Below, one piece after another: positions 23,863 to 32,425 of a DNA stretch of 44,785 nucleotides. Position 1 is the first letter of the stretch, and each line of letters starts with the position of its first letter. The notes beneath the pieces were generated by a model. That model was given only the letters and a program-made list of their open reading frames with translations, did no database searches and was not told the DNA's origin. The position numbers and the translations under genes are program-made. This DNA is from Jannaschia maritima (GTDB lineage Bacteria > Pseudomonadota > Alphaproteobacteria > Rhodobacterales > Rhodobacteraceae), in assembly GCF_030973515.1 (NCBI RefSeq), contig NZ_JARGZA010000024.1, forward strand, positions 1-44,785. Direction: 5' to 3'.

Positions 23863-25251
23863 TCACGCCCCCGGCACGACCTTGCCGGGGTTCATCCGGT
23901 CGTCCGGATCCAGGGCCGCCTTGATCGCGCGCATGACGTCGAGGGCGACGCCGTCCTTGCGCCGCCGCATCGTGGCCAGCTTGGCCAGACCGATCCCGTG
24001 CTCCGCGCTGATCGAGCCGCGCAAGGCCACGGTCACGTCCTCGACCATGGCGCGCAGGGCATCCAGATGGTCCGGGTCGTCCCGCGTCGGATACAGCGTC
24101 AGATGGACATTGCCATCGCCCAGGTGGGACACGGACAGATGCTCCGCCCCCGGATCCATCGCGGCCAGGCGTTCGTCGATGGCAGCATAGAATTCGGCGA
24201 TGCGGTCGATGGGCAGGCAGACGTCGTTGTCGACGATGGGCAGGCGGGTGAACGTCACCTCCGCCGCGGCCTCGCGCATGGCCCAGATGTCCGTGCGCTG
24301 CTGTTCGGACTGTGCCACCACGGCATCGAGGACACCCCCTTCCTCGGCGGCATCGGCCAGCACGTTCTCCAACGCCTCGTCCACGGGGCGGGACAGGCTG
24401 GCGATCTCGACCATGATCGTATGGTTGTGGATCTCGAACGGCTGGCGCAGGTCCGGACGGACGCGCGCCAGTTCGCGCATGTAGATCGACGGCATGTACT
24501 CGAACGCCTCCACCGCACCGTCCGTCGCGCGTTGCAGGACGTGCAGCAGCCGCAGGGCGGCGGGCAGGTCGCGCACGGCCGCCAGGGCCGTCGCACGGTA
24601 GGCCGGCCGGGGGTGCAGGCGAAGGACGGCGCCGGTAACGATGCCCAGCGTCCCCTCCGCCCCGATGAACAGGTCGCGCAGGTCGTAGCCGGAATTGTCC
24701 TTGTGCAATTCAGACATCAGGTCGAGCACCCGACCGTCCGCCAACACGACCTCCAACCCCAGGCAGAGGTTGCGGGTCGGGCCGTATCGCACGACGTTCG
24801 ATCCGCCCGCGTTGGTGGACAGGGCCCCGCCGATGCGTGCCGATCCCCGCGCCCCGAAGGTCAGGGGGAACACCATGCCGTGGGCGTCCGCCGCGTCGTG
24901 AAGGTCCGACAGGACCACCCCCGCCTCGACGACGGCCAGGCGCGCGTCGTCCCGGATCTCGCGGATGCGGTCCATCCGTTCCAGGCTGAGCATCAGCGCG
25001 CCCTCGTTGGCGGTGCCGCCGACGAGCCCGGTGTTGCCCCCCACGGGCACGACGGACAGGCCGTGCCGCGCGGCGATGCGGACGCAATCCGCGACCTGCT
25101 CGGTATCGCCGGGCCGCACGACGGCCAGGGGATGGGCCTGCCACTTGCCCGTCCAATCACGGGCGAAGCGATCCGTGTCCGAACCCGTCAGGACGTGGCC
25201 GTCCCCCACGGCGTCGCGCAGTTCCTGCAGCGGTGTCGCCATGTCCTTCAT
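23863..25251 (-). CDS. FAD-dependent D-2-hydroxyacid dehydrogenase (D-lactate / D-2-hydroxyglutarate type)
   Basis: About 462 residues. The N-terminal PCMH FAD domain shows VVPVGGNTGLVGGTANEGALMLSL and FGARGSARIGGALSTNAGGSNVVRYG; the C-terminal domain ends with HLSVSHLGDGNVHLTLYP (metal-binding H-x-x-x-G-x-x-H) and SISAEHGIGLAKLATM. These features define the FAD-linked oxidase family containing D-lactate and D-2-hydroxyglutarate dehydrogenases and GlcD. It oxidises a D-2-hydroxyacid to the 2-oxoacid. The start at 25251 (MKDMATPL) avoids a basic leader; 25242 is possible. It is the probable first gene of the unit ending at 21120. Confidence 0.9.
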   Translation of the reverse strand: MKDMATPLQELRDAVGDGHVLTGSDTDRFARDWTGKWQAHPLAVVRPGDTEQVADCVRIAARHGLSVVPVGGNTGLVGGTANEGALMLSLERMDRIREIRDDARLAVVEAGVVLSDLHDAADAHGMVFPLTFGARGSARIGGALSTNAGGSNVVRYGPTRNLCLGLEVVLADGRVLDLMSELHKDNSGYDLRDLFIGAEGTLGIVTGAVLRLHPRPAYRATALAAVRDLPAALRLLHVLQRATDGAVEAFEYMPSIYMRELARVRPDLRQPFEIHNHTIMVEIASLSRPVDEALENVLADAAEEGGVLDAVVAQSEQQRTDIWAMREAAAEVTFTRLPIVDNDVCLPIDRIAEFYAAIDERLAAMDPGAEHLSVSHLGDGNVHLTLYPTRDDPDHLDALRAMVEDVTVALRGSISAEHGIGLAKLATMRRRKDGVALDVMRAIKAALDPDDRMNPGKVVPGA

Positions 25252-25339
25252 CGTCGCGTCCCCGTCCCCTTCGGCCGGGCGAAAACCGCGGCCGCCGCCC
25301 TTGACGCACCCCCGCGCGCGCCGTATCTCGCCGCGCATC

Positions 25340-25416
25340 GGCGGTGTAGCTCAGTTGGTTAGAGCAGCGGAATCATAATCCGCGTGTCCGGGGTTCAAGT
25401 CCCTGCACCGCCACCA
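25340..25416 (+). tRNA. tRNA-Met (anticodon CAT), elongator type, CCA encoded
   Basis: Acceptor GGCGGTG (25340-25346) pairs with CACCGCC (25406-25412), then A and encoded CCA. The D-arm is GCTCAGTTGGTTAGAGC; the anticodon stem GCGGA/TCCGC frames loop ATCATAA with CAT at 25374-25376; the T-arm is CGGGG-TTCAAGT-CCCTG. A fully paired 1:72 excludes initiator tRNA. It looks like alphaproteobacterial elongator Met rather than Ile2. Confidence 0.93.
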
Positions 25417-25426
25417 ACCCCCCTTC

Positions 25427-26830
25427 TCATATCGCCTTCAGATAATCGTCTATGGGACGCGGTGCCGCGGACAGGCGGTCCAGGAACCGTTGCGTCCACC
25501 AGCCGATATCCTGTCGAAACACCCCTTCGCGCAGGGCGTCGTGGCGCCGACGGCGTTCCCTGATGTCCATGTTCAGGGCATCGGCGATCGTATGCGCGAA
25601 GCCCGCGGGATCGAACGGGTTGACCAGCAGCGCTTCCTTCATCTGCTCGACGGCCCCGGCGAAGTGCGACAGGATCAGCACGCCGGGGTCGTCGGGGTCT
25701 TGGGCGGCCACGAACTCCTTGGCGACAAGGTTCATGCCGTCCGCCAGGGGTGTGACCAGCGCCACGTCCGCCCGGCGGTACAGGCCGGCGATCACGTCGC
25801 GGTCCACGTGCCGGTTCACGTAGCGGATGGGCGTCCAGTCCAGGTCGGCGTACTGCGCGTTGATGGCGCCCGCCGTCTGCTCCAACTCCTCGCGGATCTC
25901 CTGATAGGCGGTGACGTCGCCACGGGAGGTCGGCGCGATCTGCAGGAAGGTCGGGCGGGGATAGTGATCCGGCCGGTTCTCCAGGTAATGGGCGAACGCC
26001 TCGAACCGGTGGACCAGCCCCTTCGAATAGTCCAGACGATCGACGCCCAAAAGCAAGGGCGCGCGCTTCTCGATGGTGAGGCGGGGCACGGTCGCCCGCT
26101 CCGCAGCGTCGGCGAAGGCCTGGGCATCGATGCCGATGGGGAAGGCGCGCACGCAGAACTCCCGCCCCGCGCGGCGGAAGAATCCGTCGTCGAGCTGCTC
26201 CGTCTTCGCATCCGCGCGCAGCATCTCGCGGACGGAGGATACGTCGCGCTGGGTCTGCAACCCGAAGATGTCGTGCGCGGCGATCCATGCCGGCAGCATG
26301 GCCACCTGCGGCAGGGCCATCACGTCGGATGGATTGGGGAAGGGGATATGCAGGAACAGGCCGATCCGGTTCGACACGCCCAACGCGCGCAGTTCGTGCG
26401 CTACCATCAGGAAGTGATAGTCCTGCACCCAGATCAGATCGTTCGGCTTGGCGATCGCCGCGATGGCCCGGGCCACACGCTTGTTGACGGTCGCGTAGTG
26501 GTCGAAGTCCCCCTCGTCGATGTCGAGGAGGTCGGATCGATGGTGGAAGAGCGGCCAAAGGACCGAGTTCGCATAGCCGAGGTAGTAGCGGCGATGCTCC
26601 TCCTCCGACAGGGCGAAGGTGCGGCGTTCGTATGCGTCGTCGCCGATGGTCGTCAGACCCGGCTCGGCGACGGGCGTCGGTTCGGCGGCGCCGATCCACA
26701 GCCCGCCGAACTGGGTCAGCGCCTCGTGGATCGCGTGGACGAGGCCGCCGGATGGGATGTTGCCGCGCGGTATGCGGTTGGACAGGACGATGAGGCGCCC
26801 GCCGCCGGGTTTGTCGTCCCCATCAGGCAA
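25427..26830 (-). CDS. otsA: alpha,alpha-trehalose-6-phosphate synthase OtsA
   Basis: About 467 residues, GT20 family. It transfers glucose from UDP-glucose to glucose-6-phosphate. Visible motifs: GRLIVLSNRIP near the N-terminus, IWVQDYHFLMVAHELR, FLHIPFPNPSDVMALP, GVDRLDYSKGLVHRFEAF (Arg and Lys for the phosphates), and TPLADGMNLVAKEFVAAQ. No ATG fits; the best start is TTG at 26830, with GGAG exactly seven bases upstream inside the end of otsB. This gives an 8-base overlap and places the start close to GRLIVLSN, as in homologues. Third gene of galU-otsB-otsA. Confidence 0.93.
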   Translation of the reverse strand: MPDGDDKPGGGRLIVLSNRIPRGNIPSGGLVHAIHEALTQFGGLWIGAAEPTPVAEPGLTTIGDDAYERRTFALSEEEHRRYYLGYANSVLWPLFHHRSDLLDIDEGDFDHYATVNKRVARAIAAIAKPNDLIWVQDYHFLMVAHELRALGVSNRIGLFLHIPFPNPSDVMALPQVAMLPAWIAAHDIFGLQTQRDVSSVREMLRADAKTEQLDDGFFRRAGREFCVRAFPIGIDAQAFADAAERATVPRLTIEKRAPLLLGVDRLDYSKGLVHRFEAFAHYLENRPDHYPRPTFLQIAPTSRGDVTAYQEIREELEQTAGAINAQYADLDWTPIRYVNRHVDRDVIAGLYRRADVALVTPLADGMNLVAKEFVAAQDPDDPGVLILSHFAGAVEQMKEALLVNPFDPAGFAHTIADALNMDIRERRRRHDALREGVFRQDIGWWTQRFLDRLSAAPRPIDDYLKAI

Positions 26831-27605
26831 GCCACTTCTCCAGCACATCCACCAGGGCATCCGGCCCTGCCAGACGGAAGCGGCCGACCGTCTCGGCCTC
26901 ACCGATCTTGATGCCGATGCCGCCCAGACCTTGCGCGACGTCCATCGCGGCCTCGTCGGTCAGATCGTCGCCCGCATAGATCGGCGTCTTGCCCGCGAAG
27001 CCCGGCAGTCCCATCAGCGTCCGCACGCCCACGTCCTTGCCGACCCCTTCGGGCTTCAGCTCGTAGGCCATCAGGGCCGGCTGCAGCCGGAACCCATCGC
27101 TCGCGCAGGCCAAGCTGTCCATGAACTTCATCGCCAGCCCCGCCTGCTCCTCCGCCTGGCGATAGTGGAGCACGACACCGGAGGGCTTGTTCTCCACGAG
27201 GAACTCGGGACGCAACGCGGCGAAGTCGTCGACCAATCGCTGCAGCCGGGAGACCGTCGCGAGATCGATGTCCTGGGTCTGGGACTTCGTTCCGTCGATG
27301 CGGGCTTCCGCGCCGTGGGTGCCGATCAGGTTGCCGTCGAAGCCGGGGAGGAACGTTTCCAGGTCGTCGATCGTGCGACCCGATACCAAGGCGACCCGTC
27401 CGTCCATCCGATCCATCGCGCGGGACAGGAGGTCGGGGACGCGGGCCGGGACGACGACGCCCATGGGGCGGTCGGCGATCTCGACCAGGGTGCCGTCGAA
27501 GTCCAGCAGGAGAGCCGAGTCCGACGGATCGGGCAGGGCAATTGCGTCGTCGTCGCCGTCAGGTCGGTGTCCCGGCATGAACCCCGTCATCTCGTAGTAT
27601 AGCAC
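26823..27605 (-). CDS. otsB: trehalose-6-phosphate phosphatase OtsB
   Basis: A 260-residue HAD phosphatase that dephosphorylates trehalose-6-phosphate. Motif I is LLDFDGTLVEI with nucleophile Asp35 and acid/base Asp37; motif II is in ALVSGRTIDDLE; motif IV is YAGDDLTDEAAM. HGAEARIDG is the usual substrate-contact segment. The GTG start at 27605 has GGGAGG six bases upstream; an ATG at 27590 lacks a site. It lies between galU and otsA and is translationally coupled to otsA. Confidence 0.93.
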   Translation of the reverse strand: MLYYEMTGFMPGHRPDGDDDAIALPDPSDSALLLDFDGTLVEIADRPMGVVVPARVPDLLSRAMDRMDGRVALVSGRTIDDLETFLPGFDGNLIGTHGAEARIDGTKSQTQDIDLATVSRLQRLVDDFAALRPEFLVENKPSGVVLHYRQAEEQAGLAMKFMDSLACASDGFRLQPALMAYELKPEGVGKDVGVRTLMGLPGFAGKTPIYAGDDLTDEAAMDVAQGLGGIGIKIGEAETVGRFRLAGPDALVDVLEKWLA

Positions 27606-27631
27606 CGCATCCCTCCCCTGGCATCGTCATG

Positions 27632-28477
27632 TCATTCGGCCGCCACGCTAAGGTGCGCACGGCCCCGTTGCTCCTGGACGGCGAGGGTGGCGCGCACCAA
27701 CCCGTCCTTGTCCCCGCAATCGTAGCGCGTGCCGCTGAACCGATAGGCGTGGACCCGCCCCAGCGCCGCGATCGCATCGGTCAACTGTATCTCGCCGCCC
27801 GCACCCTCCCCGGTGGCACGCAACGCATCGAAGATCGCCGGCGACAGCACGTAGCGACCAACGGCCGCCAGATTCGACGGCGCGTCCCGCGGCGCCGGCT
27901 TCTCGACGAAGCCCTTGGCGGGCAGGACCGTCGCGTCGCCGTCGGCGCAGTCGAATACGCCATAGCTGGAAACCTTGTCGCGCGGGACCCTCTGCGCCGC
28001 GACCAAGCTGCCCATCGTGCGCTCGTCGAAGGCATCGGCCATCTCAGCCAGCGCAGGGGCGCCTAGGATCAGGTCGTCAGGCAGGATCACACCGACCGGG
28101 CCGTCCAGCACGGCGTCCGAACCACAAAGAACCGCATGGCCAAGGCCTTTCTGCTCGTGCTGCATGACGAACACGAGTTCCACGTCGGCGGGCATGTTCG
28201 TGGCGCGCACGGCGCGGACGAGGGCATCCTTCTGTTTGGACTGCAGTTCGGCGAGAAGGTCGTCGCAAGGCCCGAAGTAGTCCTCGATGGCGGTCTTCGA
28301 AGGATGGCTCACCATCACCAGCCGCGTGGCGCCGGCGTCCAGGGCTTCCCGAACGGCGAATTGCAGGAGGGGCGTATCGTAGACAGGCAGCAATTCCTTC
28401 GGGGTGACCTTCGTCGCGGGCAACATCCGGGTTCCCATGCCCGCCACGGGAAAGATCACGGTCTTCAAACCAGCCAT
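27632..28477 (-). CDS. galU: UTP-glucose-1-phosphate uridylyltransferase GalU
   Basis: About 281 residues. The nucleotide-binding start VIFPVAGMGTRMLPATKVTPKELLPVYDTPLLQ carries the G-x-G-T-R and K-E-L signature. FVMQHEQKGLGHAVLC and PVGVILPDDLILG match UTP- and Mg-binding regions, and GFVEKPAPRDAPSNLA holds the substrate Glu and Lys. It makes UDP-glucose, the donor for OtsA 26 bp downstream through otsB, so the operon converts glucose-1-phosphate and glucose-6-phosphate to trehalose. The ATG at 28477 has GAGGAG nine bases upstream; a TTG at 28480 is also possible. Confidence 0.95.
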   Translation of the reverse strand: MAGLKTVIFPVAGMGTRMLPATKVTPKELLPVYDTPLLQFAVREALDAGATRLVMVSHPSKTAIEDYFGPCDDLLAELQSKQKDALVRAVRATNMPADVELVFVMQHEQKGLGHAVLCGSDAVLDGPVGVILPDDLILGAPALAEMADAFDERTMGSLVAAQRVPRDKVSSYGVFDCADGDATVLPAKGFVEKPAPRDAPSNLAAVGRYVLSPAIFDALRATGEGAGGEIQLTDAIAALGRVHAYRFSGTRYDCGDKDGLVRATLAVQEQRGRAHLSVAAE

Positions 28478-28636
28478 CAAAACGCACTCCTCGGATCCGA
28501 CGAAACGGCGTCAGTCGCCGCTAGGTCTAACAGGAACGACGAGGGGGATGTTCCTGGAAAGCACCCACATTTCTGCATGGCCGCAATCGTCCCGCTGTCG
28601 AACCGGAGAGGTTGACATCCCCGGCCCGACTGTCTG

Positions 28637-30073
28637 TCAGTTTGACAGGAACTCGGGTATCTTTTCCAGGTCTTTCCGAAACTTATCCGTTTCGGCCTGT
28701 TTCAGCTCAGGATCGGGCAGGCGCAGCAAGTACGATGGATGAACGGTCACCAGGACCGGACGGTCGTCCTTCGTGCGCTCGAACGAGCCCCGTCGCTTCA
28801 GGAGCCCCGCGGCGTTGCCGGTCAGCGTTCCCAGGGCCGTCGCACCCATCGCAACGCAAAGCTTCGGATCGACCTGCGCCAGTTCCTGCTCCAACCACCA
28901 CCGGCAGGCCTTCACCTCCGAGGTGGCGGGCTTCTGGTGGATGCGGCGGCGGCCCCGAAGGTTGAACTTGAAGTGCTTCACGGCATTGGTGACGTAATGC
29001 TCCGACCGGTCCAAGCCGGCCTCGGACATGATCTGGTCGAACAACTGGCCCGCCGGTCCGACGAAGGGGCGCCCTTGCAGGTCCTCCTGATCGCCGGGTT
29101 GCTCGCCGACGAACATGACTTCGGCGCCGCTCGGACCTTCTCCGAACACCACCTGCGTCGCGGGTCCGTGCAACGGGCACCGGGTGCAGGCCTCGGCCTC
29201 CCGCTCCAAGGTACCGAGGTCCGTGGCCCCGAACAGGTCGTTCTGGAATGCATCCTTCATCTCGACGTTCCTTCCGGCTGGGACCGCTTGCGCCGGGGGG
29301 CGCGGGGCTGTGGCCTGCATGGCCGTCACCCTGTGGCGGGCCGTGGCGATCATATCGGGAATGGCCTGCGCTTCGGGAAGGTTCCGCCAATACTTGCGCG
29401 GCATCTCAGCGCGCATGGCGTCCGGCTTCAGGCGTGCGGGGTTGAAGATTGATCGGTAATAGGTCGTCCAAAGCTCCTCCAGCGGGTCGCCGTCATCGGG
29501 GCGGACGAAGGCGCCCGCGACATAGGACAAGGTCCCGCCCGCGAAGACAATCCGCACCTCCGGCGTGGTGATCGCCCAATCCATGTCGCCGAAGCGCGAT
29601 GCGAAGAAGGGACCCGTCACCTCCTCGATGCGGTGGTCTGGTTCGAACCATGCGGCGAAGGCCCGCCTGCCATCATGCCCTCCGGGCGTCACGTCGCGGA
29701 AGCGCACGAAGGCGTGCATCTTGTGGATGTCGCGACGCAGGGCCTTAGCGATGGCGAAGGCGGTGGCGACGTCCGCATCCGCTCGGTTCGACATCAGGCC
29801 GCGGACCAACTGCGATCGCATAAGTAACCGATAGGCGACGTCCATGCCGCGACCCGTCCGTTCGGGGACGAGGTGCGGCAGCATGTCGGCCAGCAGCTTC
29901 GGCGCCGTCACGCCCGCCGATGGTGGCGGCAGGGGGTCTGCGAACATCGCAGGCGCGCCACCCTCCAGACCCCAGTCGACGGCGGCGGGCTCGATCCCCG
30001 CGCCGGCCAGGGCCCGCGCCGCGTCCCGCCACGCCGCCAGCGTGCCCAGACGCGGCAGCCGGGGCGCGAACAT
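28637..30073 (-). CDS. udgX: UdgX-family uracil-DNA binding protein fused to DUF4130 domain
   Basis: A 478-residue two-domain protein. Residues about 1-240 are the DUF4130 region (YRLLMRSQLVRGLM, HKMHAFVRFRDV, AAWFEPDHRIEEVTGPFFASRFGDMDWAITTP). Residues about 280-478 are a UdgX-type family-4 uracil glycosylase: GEQPGDQEDLQGRPFVGPAG (323-342), Fe-S cysteines C296, C299, C390 and C406, RRRIH (375-379) and VHPSYLLR. In mycobacterial UdgX the histidine of the KRRIH loop bonds covalently to the uracil-derived abasic site; His379 is its counterpart. The ATG at 30073 overlaps the radical-SAM stop by one base. Confidence 0.92.
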   Translation of the reverse strand: MFAPRLPRLGTLAAWRDAARALAGAGIEPAAVDWGLEGGAPAMFADPLPPPSAGVTAPKLLADMLPHLVPERTGRGMDVAYRLLMRSQLVRGLMSNRADADVATAFAIAKALRRDIHKMHAFVRFRDVTPGGHDGRRAFAAWFEPDHRIEEVTGPFFASRFGDMDWAITTPEVRIVFAGGTLSYVAGAFVRPDDGDPLEELWTTYYRSIFNPARLKPDAMRAEMPRKYWRNLPEAQAIPDMIATARHRVTAMQATAPRPPAQAVPAGRNVEMKDAFQNDLFGATDLGTLEREAEACTRCPLHGPATQVVFGEGPSGAEVMFVGEQPGDQEDLQGRPFVGPAGQLFDQIMSEAGLDRSEHYVTNAVKHFKFNLRGRRRIHQKPATSEVKACRWWLEQELAQVDPKLCVAMGATALGTLTGNAAGLLKRRGSFERTKDDRPVLVTVHPSYLLRLPDPELKQAETDKFRKDLEKIPEFLSN

Positions 30074-31302
30074 CAGAACAGTTCCAGCTGCTTCGGCTTG
30101 ACGAACCGATCGCGCAGGTCGGCGGAGTCCAGGACCCGCCCCGGAACGTGGCCGCGGGCGATCACGAAGGGCATCGCGGCCTTCGTCCGGCCCCCCATGC
30201 GGCGCACGTCCTCCAGCGAAAGGGCGGAATGGCGGCGGGCGGCCAGGATGCGGTCCACGATTTTCGTGCCGAAACCGGGCACGCGCAGCAACATGTCCTT
30301 CGGGGCAGCGTTGACGTCGACCGGGAACCGATCGCGGTTCACCAGCGCCCAGGCCAACTTGGGATCGACGTCCAGGTCGAGCAGCCCGTCCCCGCCCTGC
30401 GGAACCACCTCGTGCAGGGTGAAGCCGTAGAAGCGCAGCAGCCAGTCCGCCTGATAGAGCCGATGCTCCCGCAGCAGCGGCGGGTCCTTCAGCGGCAGGA
30501 CCTCGCTCGCATCCGGAATGGGCGAGAAGGCGGAATAGTACACCCGCTTCAAGTCGTACGCGCCATAGAGCCGCGTCGCGTTGCCGAGCACGTCCGCGTC
30601 GGACGATCCATCCGCGCCGACGATCATCTGCGTCGACTGGCCCGCGGGGGCGTACCCCTTGCGGCGGCGGCCCGTATGGGACGGATCGGAGCGATCCTCC
30701 CGCGTGGTGCGGACCTTTGCCATCGCCTTCCGTATGCCCGTCGCGTCCTTCTCGGGGGCATAGCTGTGCAACCCCGCATCGGTCGGCATCTCTATGTTGA
30801 TGGACAGCCGGTCGGCACACAGGCCCGCGCGCTCGATCAACTCGGGCGACGCGTCGGGGATCGTCTTCAGGTGGACGTATCCGCGGAACCCGTCCATCCG
30901 CAACTTCTCCACAATGCGGACCATCTCCTCCATCGTGTAGTCGGACGACTTGATGATGCCGGACGACAGGAAGAGACCTTCGATGTAGTTCCGACGGTAG
31001 AACTCGGTCGTCAACCAAACGACCTCGTCGACAGTGAACCGGGCCCGCTGCACGTTGGACGACCGCCGATTGATGCAGTACGCGCAATCGAAGATGCACA
31101 CGTTCGTCATCAGGATCTTCAACAGGCTGATGCAGCGCCCATCCGGCGCGTAGGCATGGCAGATGCCCGAACCAGTGGTGGAGCCCAGCCCCGATCCATC
31201 CCGTGACGACCGCTTGGCCCCACCCGAGGACGAACAGGACGCGTCGTACTTCGCGGCGTCCGACAGGATCGCCAGCTTTTGCTGAATCGTCATCTTGGCC
31301 AT
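30073..31302 (-). CDS. putative DNA modification/repair radical SAM protein
   Basis: About 409 residues. The radical-SAM cluster motif CIFDCAYC (C69, C73, C76) is near the N-terminus after KYDASCSSSG and CHAYAPDGRCISLLKILMTN. The barrel includes EGLFLSSGI and GYVHLKTIPDA. The C-terminus has a helix-hairpin-helix DNA-binding motif, VNAAPKDMLLRVPGFGTKIVDRILAARR. This family is known by its pairing with DUF4130/UdgX proteins, as here, but its reaction is unknown. The start MAKMTIQQKL is chosen to match the family N-terminus; the longer frame to 31482 would read through the promoter region of the stress operon. Confidence 0.88.
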   Translation of the reverse strand: MAKMTIQQKLAILSDAAKYDASCSSSGGAKRSSRDGSGLGSTTGSGICHAYAPDGRCISLLKILMTNVCIFDCAYCINRRSSNVQRARFTVDEVVWLTTEFYRRNYIEGLFLSSGIIKSSDYTMEEMVRIVEKLRMDGFRGYVHLKTIPDASPELIERAGLCADRLSINIEMPTDAGLHSYAPEKDATGIRKAMAKVRTTREDRSDPSHTGRRRKGYAPAGQSTQMIVGADGSSDADVLGNATRLYGAYDLKRVYYSAFSPIPDASEVLPLKDPPLLREHRLYQADWLLRFYGFTLHEVVPQGGDGLLDLDVDPKLAWALVNRDRFPVDVNAAPKDMLLRVPGFGTKIVDRILAARRHSALSLEDVRRMGGRTKAAMPFVIARGHVPGRVLDSADLRDRFVKPKQLELF

Positions 31303-31400
31303 GCGTTCGATATATGTTCTGGCGGATCGGATCGCAATGCGGCAGACGCGGTTCGACCAGTTCCATAAACCCTTTCTTGAACGATCCCCCCCGCCCCCTC

Positions 31401-31426
31401 GGAACGTTCCCCGCTGAGGCCGCGTT
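31401..31426 (+). promoter_or_regulatory. EcfG-type general-stress promoter
   Basis: GGAAC (31401-31405), 17 bases, CGTT (31423-31426): an exact match to the GGAAC-N16/17-CGTT consensus of the alphaproteobacterial general stress sigma factor EcfG. It lies 77 bases upstream of the 22-residue peptide gene and the stress operon. The -35 is part of a palindrome, GGAACGTTCC. Confidence 0.65.
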
Positions 31427-31502
31427 GGGTGCGCACACGGTCCAGAACCGTTCTCGAACCACGCCCCCGAACCGGGGGCCACGTCACGCAGGAGAGGTCC
31501 TC

Positions 31503-31571
31503 ATGCACAGCATCTTCTACATCATCGGCGTCGTCGTCGTCGTGCTCGCCGTAATCAGCTTCGTCGCCTAA
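31503..31571 (+). CDS. 22-residue membrane microprotein
   Basis: The peptide starts MHSIFYIIGVVV and ends VISFVA: a short polar N-terminus and one transmembrane helix with a run of five valines. A strong GGAGAGG lies about five bases before the ATG. Similar tiny proteins of the form xSIFYIIGVVVVVL occur in other alphaproteobacteria, from memory. It follows an EcfG-type promoter and precedes the operon by 59 bp. Probably a stress-induced membrane peptide of unknown role. Confidence 0.7.
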   Translation: MHSIFYIIGVVVVVLAVISFVA

Positions 31572-31630
31572 AGCCTCCGACCTCGCCGCACCGAGATTCA
31601 AACGCATCCGCTAACAGGAGGATATGCATC

Positions 31631-32425
31631 ATGTCCGACGAAACCCCCAAGACGCCTGGGATGAAGACGGCCGCCGCCGGCTCCTCCGGCTCCGCCACCG
31701 GGACCGGTGGTCAGACCACGTCCGCGACCCCGGCCACCCCGTCGACGCCGAAGCCCGCGGGCCTGTCCCCCACGACCGGAACGAGCGGTTCGCTGGGCGC
31801 CGACCCCGTGTCGCCCACGACCACACCCCAGCCCGGCCCGACCGCCGGAACGAGCGGGACGTCGTCTGGGAAGCCCGAGGACAAGTCCGCCGCCGACATG
31901 GCCAAGGAGACGTCCGACGCCGCCAAGTCCCGCGCATCCGAGTTGTCCGAGAAGGCCAAGTCCGAAGCCGCCAATCTGGCGGAGCAAGGCAAGACGATGG
32001 CTCGCGACAAGGCCGACGAGGCCAAGGGTTATGCCGCTTCGGAAGTCGAGCGCACGGCCGAGCAGATTCGCGCCGCAGGTCATGAGTTCGGCGACGACAG
32101 CTACACTGCGCAGGCTGCCGATTACGTCGCATCGTCCCTGACGGATGCTGCGGAGGCGCTGCGCAACCGCGACGTCGACGGCATGCTGGCCGAGGTCAAC
32201 GACTTCGCCCGCCGCAACCCCGCGCTGTTCCTCGGTGGCGCCGCGCTGCTGGGCTTCGCCGCCGCCCGGATGCTCAAGTCCTCCGAACGGAACGGATATT
32301 CGGCGACGTCTCGCGACCCCTACGGTCGCCGGTACGATTCCCCCGCACGGGGCGTCGCGAACACCCCCTACGACCGCCCCGCCGGTTCCGCGGGCATGGA
32401 GTTCACCAACGGGAGGACCCTCTGA
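31631..32425 (+). CDS. LEA-like stress protein with C-terminal membrane segment
   Basis: A 264-residue protein. Residues 1-85 are Gly/Ser/Thr/Pro-rich and disordered. Residues about 85-165 form an Ala/Lys/Glu-rich helix with LEA-like repeats (AKSRASELSEKAKSEAANLAEQGKTMARDKADEAKG). ALRNRDVDGMLAEVNDFARRNP is followed by one transmembrane helix (ALFLGGAALLGFAAARML, about 196-213) and a polar tail. It is probably tail-anchored with the disordered region in the cytoplasm. AGGAGG lies nine bases before the ATG. First of three overlapping genes under the EcfG-type promoter. Relatives are sometimes labelled nutrient-deprivation-induced proteins. Confidence 0.75.
   Translation: MSDETPKTPGMKTAAAGSSGSATGTGGQTTSATPATPSTPKPAGLSPTTGTSGSLGADPVSPTTTPQPGPTAGTSGTSSGKPEDKSAADMAKETSDAAKSRASELSEKAKSEAANLAEQGKTMARDKADEAKGYAASEVERTAEQIRAAGHEFGDDSYTAQAADYVASSLTDAAEALRNRDVDGMLAEVNDFARRNPALFLGGAALLGFAAARMLKSSERNGYSATSRDPYGRRYDSPARGVANTPYDRPAGSAGMEFTNGRTL

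Noticed and set aside
31381-31410. A minus-strand EcfG-type promoter for the radical-SAM gene from the palindrome GGAACGTTCC
   Set aside because: The next CGTT on that strand is 21 bases away, outside the accepted spacing.
28637-31462. A single 941-codon open frame across the UdgX and radical-SAM genes
   Set aside because: Only its last 478 codons encode a recognisable protein; the first part is an out-of-frame shadow of the radical-SAM gene. No real fusion.
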